Assembly: GCA_021813805.1 (NCBI GenBank)
Contig: JAKAJL010000024.1
Coordinates: 1-56,110 of the forward strand
DNA length: 56,110 nt
Origin: Pseudomonadota bacterium
GTDB lineage: Bacteria > Pseudomonadota > Alphaproteobacteria > Rhizobiales > Beijerinckiaceae
Direction of reading: 5' to 3'
The notes under the pieces are model-generated. The model had not been told where the DNA came from, did not search any database, and was given only the letters and a program-made list of their open reading frames with translations. Positions 8,318 to 16,119 of this stretch are shown here, piece after piece. Made by a program: the position numbers and the translations under genes. Each line of letters opens with the position of its first letter. The stretch's first letter is position 1.

Positions 8318-8617
8318 ATGGCTCAGATCGGCGCTTTCACTCGCAACGACGACGGTTCTTTCACCGGCGTGATCCGCACCCTGAACATTAACACCAAGGC
8401 GACCATCAAGCCTGCCGCCAAGGACAGCGAACGCAGCCCCGATTACCGGGTCGCTGCCGGCGGCGTCGAACTCGGCGCGGGCTGGAGCAAGGCGGCCAAG
8501 GACACGGGCGCCGAATACATCTCGTTGAAAATCGATGATCCTTCTTTCAACGCGCCTGTCTATGCGACCCTGGTCCAAGGCGACAACGGCGAGCACAAGC
8601 TCATCTGGTCGCGATGA
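8318..8617 (+). CDS. DUF736 domain protein, copy 1
   Basis: 99 residues, full length for DUF736, with the family's start MAQIGAFTRN and its conserved core (TLNINTKATIKPA, SPDYRVAAGGVELGAGWSK, YISLKIDDPSFNAPVYATL, LIWSR). RBS CAGGAG lies ten bases before ATG. DUF736 genes are hallmarks of alphaproteobacterial conjugative elements, but the function is not established. A strong terminator follows at 8626-8654, so it is probably a single-gene transcript with a long structured leader. Related copies at 8766 and 20447. Confidence 0.9.
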   Translation: MAQIGAFTRNDDGSFTGVIRTLNINTKATIKPAAKDSERSPDYRVAAGGVELGAGWSKAAKDTGAEYISLKIDDPSFNAPVYATLVQGDNGEHKLIWSR

Positions 8618-8625
8618 CCGTCCAA

Positions 8626-8654
8626 GGCCGCCCCGCTTCCGGGGCGGCCTTCTT
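8626..8654 (+). terminator. Rho-independent terminator after DUF736 copy 1
   Basis: Perfect 9-bp stem GGCCGCCCC (8626-8634) / GGGGCGGCC (8641-8649) with a six-base loop, immediately followed by TTCTT. It starts eight bases after the DUF736 stop codon. Confidence 0.8.
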
Positions 8655-8765
8655 AAAATCCAACAACACTCAGCTCGTCCGCGCTGAAAAGCGGCTTGAC
8701 CAAACGCCCCTCATGTGAGGCCGCAACGGTGCGGGCTCGGAAACTTCAGATCAAGGAGAATTCCC

Positions 8766-9095
8766 ATGGCGACCATCGGCACCTTCAAGAAGACCGGCTC
8801 GAACGAGTTCACCGGCCAAATCCTCACCCTCTCGGTCCAGGCCAAGAACGTCCGCATCGTCCCCGAGACCAACCGCTCGGGCGAGAACAGCCCCAGCCAC
8901 CGGGTCTACTGTGGCCGAGTTGAGGTGGGCGCCGCGTGGTCCAAGCGCTCCAACGAGGGCCGCGACTATCTGGGCCTCAAGCTCGACGATCCGAGCTTTA
9001 CCGCCCCGATCTTCGCCAACCTCTTCGACGACGAGGACGGCGAGGGCTACAGCCTGATCTGGTCCCGCCCCAACGGCCGCCGCAGCGGCGACTGA
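8766..9095 (+). CDS. DUF736 domain protein, copy 2
   Basis: 109 residues beginning MATIGTFKKTG, preceded by AAGGAG. Shares the DUF736 core with copy 1 (VRIVPETN, SPSHRVYCGRVEVGAAWSK, YLGLKLDDPSFTAPIFANL, SLIWSRP) but is clearly diverged, so the tandem pair is old rather than a recent duplication. The C-terminal extension DDEDGEGYSLIWSRPNGRRS is acidic then basic. Function unknown. Separated from copy 1 by a terminator and followed by a GC-rich hairpin. Confidence 0.9.
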   Translation: MATIGTFKKTGSNEFTGQILTLSVQAKNVRIVPETNRSGENSPSHRVYCGRVEVGAAWSKRSNEGRDYLGLKLDDPSFTAPIFANLFDDEDGEGYSLIWSRPNGRRSGD

Positions 9096-9108
9096 CCCGC
9101 TCAAGATG

Positions 9109-9133
9109 CCCCGCCCGGTCGGTCCGGGCGGGG
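9109..9133 (+). terminator. GC hairpin after DUF736 copy 2, possible terminator
   Basis: Perfect 10-bp stem CCCCGCCCGG / CCGGGCGGGG with a five-base loop, 13 bases after the stop codon. No U-run follows, so it may only stabilise the 3' end or act with Rho. Confidence 0.5.
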
Positions 9134-9349
9134 CAGCGTTCGTATCACGCTGACGGTGAAGCGACTCCGGGGTTCTTCGCGCTAGGCCTCCAACGCCATA
9201 GGGCGTTATGAATTCAACCGAAGATAGCGTTAGCGGCCGGGCATAATAGCCGGTTTAGGTCGAGGAGCAGTCGGACACCGAGGGACCGGTTTTGGCGGCT
9301 AAGCAGTCGAAGGCGGAACGGCCGGGTTTGCGCCATCGAAAATTCGCAA

Positions 9350-9586
9350 TTGGTTCGACGAACCCGTTGTTTGTGCGGAAAGCGGGCGACCGCCGACGGC
9401 AAGAAACGCCGCTTCTGGGAGCGTAACCTGCGCTTCAAGACGGCATCTGCCGCCGATGGCGCGGCCGAAGGCGCGCCCGCGCTCACTTCCGCCGGCATGA
9501 TGGGCGACCCCGCCAACCTGATCTTTTCCGAGCCGGGCAAAATCGGCCGATTCATCAAGAAGGTATGCCCGCTGGATTCCAACTGA
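9350..9586 (+). pseudogene. Possible 3' remnant of an unidentified gene
   Basis: From about 9385 to the TGA at 9584-9586 the frame has strong third-position GC bias, yet its start is only a TTG in atypical sequence with no RBS. This suggests a gene whose 5' part has been lost. The readable tail contains KKRRFWERNLRFK, SAGMMGDPANLIFSEPG and ends KIGRFIKKVCPLDSN. I do not recognise the family. It lies at the left edge of the cytochrome/metal cargo block and so may mark a junction. Confidence 0.4.
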
Positions 9587-9632
9587 CCGGCCTTCGGCAA
9601 GGAAACGACGCCATAAATTGAGATGGGACGGA

Positions 9633-9740
9633 ATGATGGGCGGCGGGGGAATGATGTGGGGCATGGGTCTTTTCGGCGTTCTCGTCCTCGTCCTGCTGGT
9701 CCTCGTGATCGCGATGCTGATCAAATATCTGCGCGATTAG
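9633..9740 (+). CDS. Tiny Met/Gly-rich single-pass membrane peptide
   Basis: 35 codons from ATG 9633 to TAG 9738-9740. The N-terminus MMGGGGMMWGMG is rich in Met and Gly, followed by one hydrophobic helix (LFGVLVLVLLVLVIAMLI) and a basic end KYLRD. RBS-like GGGACGGA precedes. Such Met-rich peptides can bind Cu(I) or accompany cytochromes and copper proteins. The next gene also has an MMGG-rich loop, which suggests a shared metal-related role (inference). Confidence 0.5.
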   Translation: MMGGGGMMWGMGLFGVLVLVLLVLVIAMLIKYLRD

Positions 9741-9891
9741 ACCGACGTCCGCCTGGATTCGACTTTTGACGACAGCGATGGCGCCTCGTACGGGTCCGTG
9801 ATAGCGTGGCAACTCGCGTTATCGCATCGCAACCTCACGCGAACTCCCATTTGCTGCGCGACGGAATATACGGAATATCAAGGGTCTGCCG

Positions 9892-10566
9892 ATGGGCAAC
9901 GTATCGATCACGACCGCGGGTGCGTTGATCCTCGTCGCTGGAGGAGGTTTCCTCGCCATGACGGGAGCCTCGCTGGGACAATCGGCCGGCGCGCGCGCCG
10001 GCGACCCGGCGCAGGGGAGTCACGTGGCCGAAGGCAAATGCGCCCAATGCCACGGTGCGGACGGTAACAGCAGCGACCCGCAATTTCCGAAACTGGCGGG
10101 CCAAAGTCCAGCATACCTTTATCGGCAGCTCTCGGACTTCAGGAATGGAATTCGCAAGTCGGACATCATGGGACCAATCGCGGCTGACCTCACTGACGCC
10201 GAGATGGCGAACGCCGCGAGCTTCTTTGGCAAGCAACCGCGCAAGGCGGACGCGGTCAAGGACCAACGTTTGGCGGCGATCGGCGAGCGCATCTTCTTCT
10301 CGGGCATGCCCGCTTGCGCCATGTGTCACCGCGCCTCCGACCGACGCGGCATGATGGGAGGCGGCATGATGGGGCGGATGCCGATGATGGGCATGATGTC
10401 CGGCGCCCCCAATCTGAATGGACAGCATGCGGCCTATATCGCAGATCAGTTGGACCGCTTCGCGAGCGGCGCGCGCCCTTCGTCGACACCGATGGGCCGC
10501 ATCGCTGCCGCGCTGAGCGAAGCCGATAAGAGGGCCGTGGCCGAATATCTCTCCGGTCTGCGGTGA
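9892..10566 (+). CDS. Dihaem c-type cytochrome with Met-rich linker (cytochrome c4-like)
   Basis: 224 residues. An N-terminal hydrophobic stretch (about 8-29) serves as export signal. Two haem-attachment motifs, CAQCH at about residue 50 and CAMCH at about 142, define two cytochrome c domains, as in periplasmic cytochrome c4 electron carriers. The second is followed by an unusual loop (GMMGGGMMGRMPMMGMM, about 151-168) with many methionines, a possible Cu(I) site in addition to a source of axial haem ligands. Each domain has a later Met-containing segment (DIMGPI; TPMGRI) for the sixth ligand. An upstream run and the tiny peptide at 9633 may be co-transcribed. Confidence 0.85.
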   Translation: MGNVSITTAGALILVAGGGFLAMTGASLGQSAGARAGDPAQGSHVAEGKCAQCHGADGNSSDPQFPKLAGQSPAYLYRQLSDFRNGIRKSDIMGPIAADLTDAEMANAASFFGKQPRKADAVKDQRLAAIGERIFFSGMPACAMCHRASDRRGMMGGGMMGRMPMMGMMSGAPNLNGQHAAYIADQLDRFASGARPSSTPMGRIAAALSEADKRAVAEYLSGLR

Positions 10567-10611
10567 ATGTTCCTATGTTCTCGTCTTGCGAGAACGCTTC
10601 CGGAGTGGACC

Positions 10612-10998
10612 ATGAGCTATTATTTCGCCAAAACGCTTGCGCTCGGCTTCGATGACGCCGTGCGGCTGACGACCGAGGCGCTCAAGCGCGAGGGCTTTGG
10701 CATCATCACCGAGATCGACGTCAAGGACACTCTCAAGAAGAAGATCAATGTCGATTTCCGTCCCTACCGCATTCTCGGCGCTTGCAACCCGGCGCTTGCT
10801 CACGAGGCGCTTCAGATCGAGGACAAGGTGGGCGCGATGCTGCCATGCAATGTCGTCGTGCAGGACAAGGGGGACGGTAACATCGAAGTGGCGGCGATCG
10901 ATCCCGTGGCCTCGATGCAAGCAATCGACAATCCGCGCCTCAAGCAGGCGGCCGGACATGTCCAGGCGAAGCTCAAGAGCGTGATCGATTCGCTCTGA
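10612..10998 (+). CDS. DUF302 domain protein
   Basis: 128 residues beginning MSYYFAKTL. The body matches DUF302: FDDAVRLTTEALKREGFGIITEIDVKD, then FRPYRILGACNPALAHEAL, then LPCNVVVQD. The fold is a dimeric alpha/beta barrel-like domain of uncertain function, often found in thiosulfate- or metal-related clusters and possibly binding small ligands through the conserved ACNP Cys. ATG at 10612 is chosen over 10567 because it matches the family N-terminus and follows GGAGTGGACC. It sits directly after the cytochrome gene and could share its transcript. Confidence 0.85.
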   Translation: MSYYFAKTLALGFDDAVRLTTEALKREGFGIITEIDVKDTLKKKINVDFRPYRILGACNPALAHEALQIEDKVGAMLPCNVVVQDKGDGNIEVAAIDPVASMQAIDNPRLKQAAGHVQAKLKSVIDSL

Positions 10999-11149
10999 GG
11001 CGGTTTCGGGCGCACGGCATCCCCATGAGTCGCTGCCGACGCCGGGTTTTTCGGCTTGCCGGCAAGTGCGCGTCGGCGCATTATCATGTTGAACGCACTG
11101 ACTATTCCGCGCAAACGACGATGGCGCCTCGGTCCCAGAAGGATTTTCT

Positions 11150-11998
11150 TTGCCTCGGATTTTCCGCCTTCTGCTTGTCGGCTTGGCGCTGGTCGCGGCG
11201 AATCGTGTGGCGGCGCAGGATTCGGGCGACAGCGCGCCGGTCGATACGGCGCTGATCGTATCGGTCGATGTGTCGGGCTCGGTCAGCGAGGGCCGCTACG
11301 AGCTTCAGATGAACGGAATCGCCAAGGCGCTTGAGGACCACGAGGTCATCGCCGCCATGCTGAGCGGGCCTCGCGCCAGCACCATGTTCACGATGGTCGA
11401 ATGGTCGGAACGGCCCGTGGCGGCCATTCCCTGGACGCGCATCGCCTCGCGCGAGGATGCCTTGGCCCTTGCGGCGCGCGTGCGGGGAACGCCGCGTCCG
11501 CAGGGCGAATTTACCTGCGTCGCCCATATGATGCGTTTCGTTTCCGACCTGGTTCTGCCCACTTTGCCGGCGAGGGCGCAACGCGTGGTGATGGACGTTT
11601 CCGGCGATGGCGTCGACAATTGCGACGACGACCCCGCGGCCGCTCAAATGCGCGACATGCTCGTCGCGACCGGCATGACAATTAATGGCCTGCCGATCAA
11701 TGAAGGCGACCCGGCGCAGCCGGTCGGGGGCGGCTCTTATCGTGCGCCGGGCCGCCCCTTTCAACCGCGCACTTTCAAGGTCAAGACTCTGGAGCCTTGG
11801 TATCGCAAAAATGTAATTGGCGGCCCCGACGCGTTTCTGATTCCCGCCCATGGCTACGACGATTTCGACCGCGCCATCAAGGAAAAATTCGCTCTCGAGA
11901 TCAGCGCCCGGCCGCCGGACCGAGCCAGGTTCGCGGCCGCCGATGTCGCCATTCACTCCGAACTCGAGGGGCGGCGCGGGCGCTCAGCTTCGCCATAA
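11150..11998 (+). CDS. Secreted DUF1194 (VWA-like) protein
   Basis: 282 residues from a TTG start preceded by AGAAGGA. Residues 1-23 form a signal peptide (LLLVGLALVAANRVAAQ). The mature part begins with a von Willebrand factor A fold bearing the MIDAS motif DVSGSVSE near residue 41, and continues with VVMDVSGDGVDN, typical of DUF1194. These periplasmic proteins probably bind a divalent metal and mediate protein contacts; no specific partner is known. Convergent with the P-type ATPase gene, with only 10 bp between stops. Confidence 0.85.
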   Translation: MPRIFRLLLVGLALVAANRVAAQDSGDSAPVDTALIVSVDVSGSVSEGRYELQMNGIAKALEDHEVIAAMLSGPRASTMFTMVEWSERPVAAIPWTRIASREDALALAARVRGTPRPQGEFTCVAHMMRFVSDLVLPTLPARAQRVVMDVSGDGVDNCDDDPAAAQMRDMLVATGMTINGLPINEGDPAQPVGGGSYRAPGRPFQPRTFKVKTLEPWYRKNVIGGPDAFLIPAHGYDDFDRAIKEKFALEISARPPDRARFAAADVAIHSELEGRRGRSASP

Positions 11999-12008
11999 CT
12001 AACCAAAG

Positions 12009-14297
12009 TCACCGAGGGGCTTGCAACAGCCGCAGCGCGTTCATGGTCACCAGCACGGTCGCGCCGGTGTCGGCCAGAATGGCCGGCCATAGCCCGGTGA
12101 TCCCGGCGATGGTCGTCACCAGAAACACGGCCTTGAGGCCGAGCGCGATCGAGATGTTCTGGCGGATGTTGGCCATCGTCCGGCGCGACAGCGCCACCAT
12201 TTTGGCGACGTCGGCGACCCGCCCATGCAGGACGGCGGCGTCGGCGGTTTCGAGCGCGACATCCGTCCCGCCGCCCATGGCGATGCCAATGTTCGCCGCG
12301 GCCAGCGCCGGGGCGTCGTTGATCCCGTCGCCGATCTTGGCGACGACGCTGCCGTTCCCTTGCAACTCGCGCACGATGCGCTGCTTGTCCTGCGGCAGCA
12401 GGCCGGCGCGCGGCTCGATGCCGAGGTCGCGGGCGATCGCGGCCGCCGTGCGCTCGTTGTCGCCGGTGAGCATCAAGCTCGCCACGCCCAGCGCCGACAG
12501 CTCCTCGATGCCGGCTTTGGCGTCGGCCCGCGGCTCGTCTCGCATGGCGATCAGGCCGGCGACACCGGAGCCGGCAATCAGAACCGAGACGGTCTTGCCT
12601 TCGTCGTGCAGGGCGTCGGCCTGGGCGCGCTGACCCGAGGTCAACGGCGCGCGTTCGTTCGCCGCCGCGGCCGAGCCGAGGAACAGGTCCTCCCCGCCGC
12701 TCCGGCCGGACACGCCCTTGCCGCCGATTGCGGCACCGCCGTCGAGGGCGGGCGGCGCTATGCCGTCCGCTTTCGCGCGCGCGAGGATGGCGACCGCGAA
12801 CGGATGGCTGGAGCCGGTTTCGAGACCGGCGGCGAGGGCGAGGACCTCGCGCTCCGAACGGCCAAAGCCGATCACATCGGTCACCTCGGGGCGCCCCTGC
12901 GTGAGCGTTCCCGTCTTGTCGAAGGCGGCGGCGGTAATTTTCCCTAAGCCTTCGAGCACGGCGCCGCCCTTCATCAAGAGGCCACGCCGCGCGCCCGCCG
13001 AAAGCGCGGCGGCGATCGCGGCCGGCGTCGAAATCACCAGAGCGCACGGGCAGCCGATCAGCAGGATCGCGAGCCCTTTGTAAATCCATTCGTCCCACGC
13101 CGCGCCGGCGAACAGCGGCGGCGCGATCGCGACCAGCGCGCCGACGACGAGGACGGCCGGCGTGTACCAGCGCGCGAAACGGTCGATGATCCGTTCGGTC
13201 GGGGCCTTCGATTCCTGCGCCTCCTCGACGAGCCTCACCACCCGCGCGATGGTGTTGTCGGCGGCGGACGCCGTCACGCGCACGCGCAACACGGCGTCGG
13301 CGTTGATCGTGCCGGCGAAGACCGCGTCGCCCACGCTCTTGCGTTTGGGGACGCTCTCGCCGGTGACGGGGGCCTCGTCGACGGCGCTCTCGCCCGAGAC
13401 GACGTTTCCATCCGCCGGAATACGGTCGCCGGGCCGCGCCAGCACGATCTCGCCCGGGACGAGGCTTTCCGCCGCGACTTCCTCGACGCCGGCGGCGCGC
13501 TCGACGAGGGCGGTCTTCGGCACAAGCGCCGAGAGCGCGCCGATGTTCGCTCGGGCGCGCCCGGCGGCGACGCCTTCGAGCAATTCGCCGACGAGAAACA
13601 GGAAGACGACCGTCGCGGCTTCCTCGCCGGCGCCGACGACGGTCGCGCCGAGAGCGGCGATGGTCATCAGCGTCTCGATCGAGAACGGCGTGCCGGAAAG
13701 CGCCGCCATGAACGCGCGGCGGGCGATCGGAACAAGGCCGACCAGCATGGCGGCGACGAAAGCATAACGTCCTGTGGCCGGCGCGAGCAGGCCAATGAGA
13801 TAGGCGAGGGCCAGCGCCGCGCCGCTGGCAAGCGTCAGCCGGCCCTTGGGCGAGCGCCACCAGCCGCCAGCGCCCCGGCCGTCGTGACCTTGGAGGCCGT
13901 TCGCCTTTTCGCGCCCTTGCGCGCCGTGCTCGTGGTCGCCGTCGCCGTGGTCGTGCGCATGGGCGCGATCGTGGCCGTGAACGCTGCGCCGGCCGCCATC
14001 GTCACCGTGATGATGGCCATGGTCATGATCGTGCCCGCATCCGCCGTCGGCGGGCGCGGGATTTGGGTTCTTGGCGGCCAATGGCGACACCTTGTAGCCC
14101 AGCCAGCGAACCTTCGCCTCGATCGCGGCGAGGTCGCTCTCGCCATTATGATGAACGGTCATCGTGCCGGCCGTCGCTGAGACCGAGACGTCCTCGACGC
14201 CGGCCATTCGGCGCACGGCGGTGTCGATTTTCGCGGCGCAGGAGCCGCAATCCATGCCGTCCACCCGGTAGCGGGCCTGTTCGATCGAAGTCGCCAT
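12009..14297 (-). CDS. Zn/Cd/Pb-exporting P1B-type ATPase (ZntA/CadA-like)
   Basis: 762-residue inner-membrane cation pump. Domain order: N-terminal HMA domain with GMDCGSCAAK (residues 14-23), a long His/Asp-rich linker (about 84-130; HDHDHGHHH, HAHDHGDGDHEH) likely to bind Zn(II), membrane helices, TGES in the actuator, the ion-site motif CPCALVISTPAA near residue 415 (P1B-2 signature for Zn/Cd/Pb), phosphorylation motif DKTGTLT near 460, SSHPF nucleotide-binding HP motif, and GDGINDAPAL near 655. Expression is from a MerR-type promoter in the 66-bp divergent region. Intact. Which metal dominates cannot be read; the His linker favours zinc. Confidence 0.93.
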   Translation of the reverse strand: MATSIEQARYRVDGMDCGSCAAKIDTAVRRMAGVEDVSVSATAGTMTVHHNGESDLAAIEAKVRWLGYKVSPLAAKNPNPAPADGGCGHDHDHGHHHGDDGGRRSVHGHDRAHAHDHGDGDHEHGAQGREKANGLQGHDGRGAGGWWRSPKGRLTLASGAALALAYLIGLLAPATGRYAFVAAMLVGLVPIARRAFMAALSGTPFSIETLMTIAALGATVVGAGEEAATVVFLFLVGELLEGVAAGRARANIGALSALVPKTALVERAAGVEEVAAESLVPGEIVLARPGDRIPADGNVVSGESAVDEAPVTGESVPKRKSVGDAVFAGTINADAVLRVRVTASAADNTIARVVRLVEEAQESKAPTERIIDRFARWYTPAVLVVGALVAIAPPLFAGAAWDEWIYKGLAILLIGCPCALVISTPAAIAAALSAGARRGLLMKGGAVLEGLGKITAAAFDKTGTLTQGRPEVTDVIGFGRSEREVLALAAGLETGSSHPFAVAILARAKADGIAPPALDGGAAIGGKGVSGRSGGEDLFLGSAAAANERAPLTSGQRAQADALHDEGKTVSVLIAGSGVAGLIAMRDEPRADAKAGIEELSALGVASLMLTGDNERTAAAIARDLGIEPRAGLLPQDKQRIVRELQGNGSVVAKIGDGINDAPALAAANIGIAMGGGTDVALETADAAVLHGRVADVAKMVALSRRTMANIRQNISIALGLKAVFLVTTIAGITGLWPAILADTGATVLVTMNALRLLQAPR

Positions 14298-14324
14298 GTT
14301 CTTTCCCTTGCCTTGTCGCTCCGA

Positions 14325-14355
14325 ACGCTACATCCTCTAGCGACTAGAGGGGCAA
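14325..14355 (-). promoter_or_regulatory. MerR-type operator-promoter for the Zn/Cd ATPase
   Basis: Reading toward the ATPase: TTGCCC, a 19-bp spacer, TAGCGT. The spacer is over-long, as in metal-responsive MerR promoters, and contains the dyad CCTCTAG-nnn-CTAGAGG (14334-14350), the ZntR/CadR/PbrR-type site. The divergent regulator gene starts at 14364. Confidence 0.85.
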
Positions 14356-14363
14356 GCGAAAAA

Positions 14364-14792
14364 ATGACCAAGACTGGCGTTTCCATCGGCGAGGCCGCCC
14401 GGCAAAGCGGCGTCAAGGCGCCGACCATCCGCTATTACGAACAGATCGGGCTCCTGCCGGCCCCGCCGCGCACCGAGGGCGGACGCCGCCATTTCGACGA
14501 CGGCGAGCTCCATCGACTCGCCTTCATTCGCCACGCCCGTGAACTGGGCTTCGAGATTGAACCGATCCGCACCCTGCTCGCCTTGCAGGACAATCCGAAC
14601 CAGCCTTGCGCGACCGCCGACGCCATCGCCAAGGCGCGGCTCGCCGACGTCGAACAGCGGATTCGCAGCTTGCAGGCCCTGAAAGTCGAACTGGAATTGA
14701 TGGTCGAGGGATGCAGCCACGGGCGCATCGGGGGGTGCCGCGTGATCGAGGTGCTGGCGGATCACGGCAAATGCGCCCACACACAGCACTGA
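14364..14792 (+). CDS. MerR-family regulator for Zn/Cd/Pb (ZntR/CadR-like)
   Basis: 142 residues. Winged-helix DNA-binding part at the N-terminus (GEAARQSGVKAPTIRYYEQIG, then GGRRHFDDGELHRL), a dimerisation helix about 80-115 (ending KVELELMVEGC), and a Cys/His-rich metal loop and tail with CSHGRIGGC at about 118-126 and GKCAHTQH at the end. An upstream Cys lies in NQPCAT. This Cys layout is that of the Zn/Cd/Pb-sensing group. It should untwist the 19-bp-spaced promoter at 14325-14355 upon metal binding and so control the divergent ATPase. ATG 14364 follows AAGCGAAAAA; the dyad lies directly upstream. Confidence 0.9.
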   Translation: MTKTGVSIGEAARQSGVKAPTIRYYEQIGLLPAPPRTEGGRRHFDDGELHRLAFIRHARELGFEIEPIRTLLALQDNPNQPCATADAIAKARLADVEQRIRSLQALKVELELMVEGCSHGRIGGCRVIEVLADHGKCAHTQH

Positions 14793-15253
14793 CCGTTCGC
14801 AGGACAGGTGCGCGTGCTACAGGCTTGATCGAAGCACTGCGGATTCGGGGATCGGCCCGCGATTTCCATCGTCGGCATTGACAGCTTCCTTTGCCGACGA
14901 CCCAAACGCTATGCGCTCAGTTGAATTCGGGCGGATCGATTCGAGGCTGCTCGCGCCATGCGCCTCATGAACCGCGGCGCGACGAGGCTGATTCGGAGGT
15001 AGCTCCTTGAGCATTCGTCAAGCCAACGCTATCCGCGAGCAAGCCGCCGCAAGGATCACCATCTTCTTTGACATCATCGGGTCAAGTAGTCACATTCGTG
15101 AGCCTCGCGGCATGTTCGCTTTGTGTCGAACTGCCACCGCCAGGGACGCAGCCTCGTTTGACCGGTCGGGGTCGAGATGGGAAGCCGAATTCGGGCTCGG
15201 CCGTCCGGCGACGCAATCGTAGGGTGAGCTCATAACACCCTCGAGGACGTCGT
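14793..15253. other. 461-bp stretch between cargo block and XRE regulator
   Basis: No convincing gene. A 71-codon frame at 15007-15222 starts with TTG, has poor codon bias and no recognisable domain. The short inverted repeat TTGAC..GTCAA is visible near 15069-15085. It is probably decayed ICE or junction sequence. Confidence 0.4.
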
Positions 15254-15481
15254 CTACTTTCTGCCCGTCGAGCGAAGGGCGCGCACCAACTCGCTCGCAT
15301 CCACTTCGAGCGCATCCGCGACTCGGCCGAGCACCGTGACGCTCGCCGAGACATCCGCGCGTTCTATTCCGCCGATGTACCGGGCGCTGAGTCCGGCCTT
15401 CTCCGCCAATTCCTCCTGCGTCATTCCTTTCGCATGACGCAACCGACGCAGATTGACCGCCATGACCTCCTTGAGATCCAT
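15254..15481 (-). CDS. Small XRE-family helix-turn-helix regulator
   Basis: 75 residues, essentially one HTH domain: NLRRLRHAKGMTQEELAEKAG then LSARYIGGIERADVSASV, with a fifth helix VLGRVADALEVDASELV. Length and layout are those of single-domain Cro/C.AhdI-like repressors. Two palindromes directly upstream (15503-15531) look like its own operator, so it probably represses its promoter and possibly the divergent ICE genes beginning at 15708. A role as ICE maintenance/transfer switch is inferred from position only. Confidence 0.85.
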   Translation of the reverse strand: MDLKEVMAVNLRRLRHAKGMTQEELAEKAGLSARYIGGIERADVSASVTVLGRVADALEVDASELVRALRSTGRK

Positions 15482-15502
15482 GGCGACGATGGAGCCTATG
15501 TC

Positions 15503-15531
15503 GGAACCATCGTTCCAGGAACGATCGTTCT
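15503..15531. promoter_or_regulatory. Tandem palindromic operator upstream of XRE gene
   Basis: Two 14-bp near-identical sites, GGAACCATCGTTCC (15503-15516) and GGAACGATCGTTCT (15518-15531), one base apart. Each is palindromic (GGAAC..GTTCC; GAACGATCGTTC), and together they also make ATCGTTCC-a-GGAACGAT. They lie 22 bp before the XRE start codon, an arrangement typical of autoregulated Cro/C-protein operators. Confidence 0.6.
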
Positions 15532-15649
15532 GATTCGTACAAGGGCGCGCTAACCTGAGGGGGCGCGCGCCGTCCCAGTTTGCGATACGGAAGACGCGCG
15601 TGATGCGCCGCTCGCATCACTCGTCAGGCGCATAAGCAGTTCTGATCTC

Positions 15650-15665
15650 TAGCAAATTTGTGCTA
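15650..15665. promoter_or_regulatory. AT-rich inverted repeat upstream of the DUF2285 gene
   Basis: TAGCA-AATTTG-TGCTA, followed by a second AAATTTGT that gives a 12-bp direct repeat. It stands out from GC-rich surroundings 43 bp before the start at 15708, so it is a plausible operator or promoter element. Confidence 0.35.
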
Positions 15666-15707
15666 AATTTGTCAGAAATCTTCTGCGCAACACTCGTGAG
15701 GTTCGAA

Positions 15708-15971
15708 ATGGGCGTGCAGGTTTTCGAGGATCGGCCGCCCGTGAGCGAGCGCGTGAACGCATATGACGAGCAGCACCTCGTGACCTATCTGCGCCTGCTC
15801 GACGCCGACGCGGAGGGCGCCGACTGGCGTGAGGTGGTGACGATCGTCTTCGGTCTCGATCCGGCGCGCGAGCCCGAACGCGCCAAGACCGTCCATGACA
15901 GCCACCTGGCTCGCGCGCGCTGGATGACCGAGACCGGTTACCGCCACTTGCTGGATCCGAGAATGCAATGA
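15708..15971 (+). CDS. Small DUF2285 domain protein
   Basis: 87 residues starting MGVQVFEDRPP. The core YLRLLDADAEGADWREVVTI, the helix DPAREPERAKTVHDSHLARARWMTE, and the end GYRHLL match the DUF2285 module, a small helical, probably DNA-binding domain found near repA/parA in alphaproteobacterial conjugative elements. ATG 15708 follows GAGG and fits the family start. The next gene carries the same domain as part of a longer protein. Confidence 0.75.
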   Translation: MGVQVFEDRPPVSERVNAYDEQHLVTYLRLLDADAEGADWREVVTIVFGLDPAREPERAKTVHDSHLARARWMTETGYRHLLDPRMQ

Positions 15972-16119
15972 TTCTCGGCGATGTGTCCGAATCGTCGCCC
16001 CAAAGGTTGCGCGGCGCTACGGACGACGTGATGCAATCTTAAGGTCTAGCGAACAGCCGAGCTTTCCGGATGGTGCGCGCTTCCCTCCGAGCGAGGGGCC
16101 ACATTGAAGGGAGGCGCCC

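Noticed and set aside
11953-13860. 635-codon minus-strand frame within the Zn/Cd ATPase
   Set aside because: Arg-rich +1 reading of the same strand as the ATPase, whose own frame holds all P-type motifs.
15007-15222. 71-codon frame in the gap before the XRE gene
   Set aside because: TTG start, poor codon bias, no RBS match in spacing and no recognisable motif.
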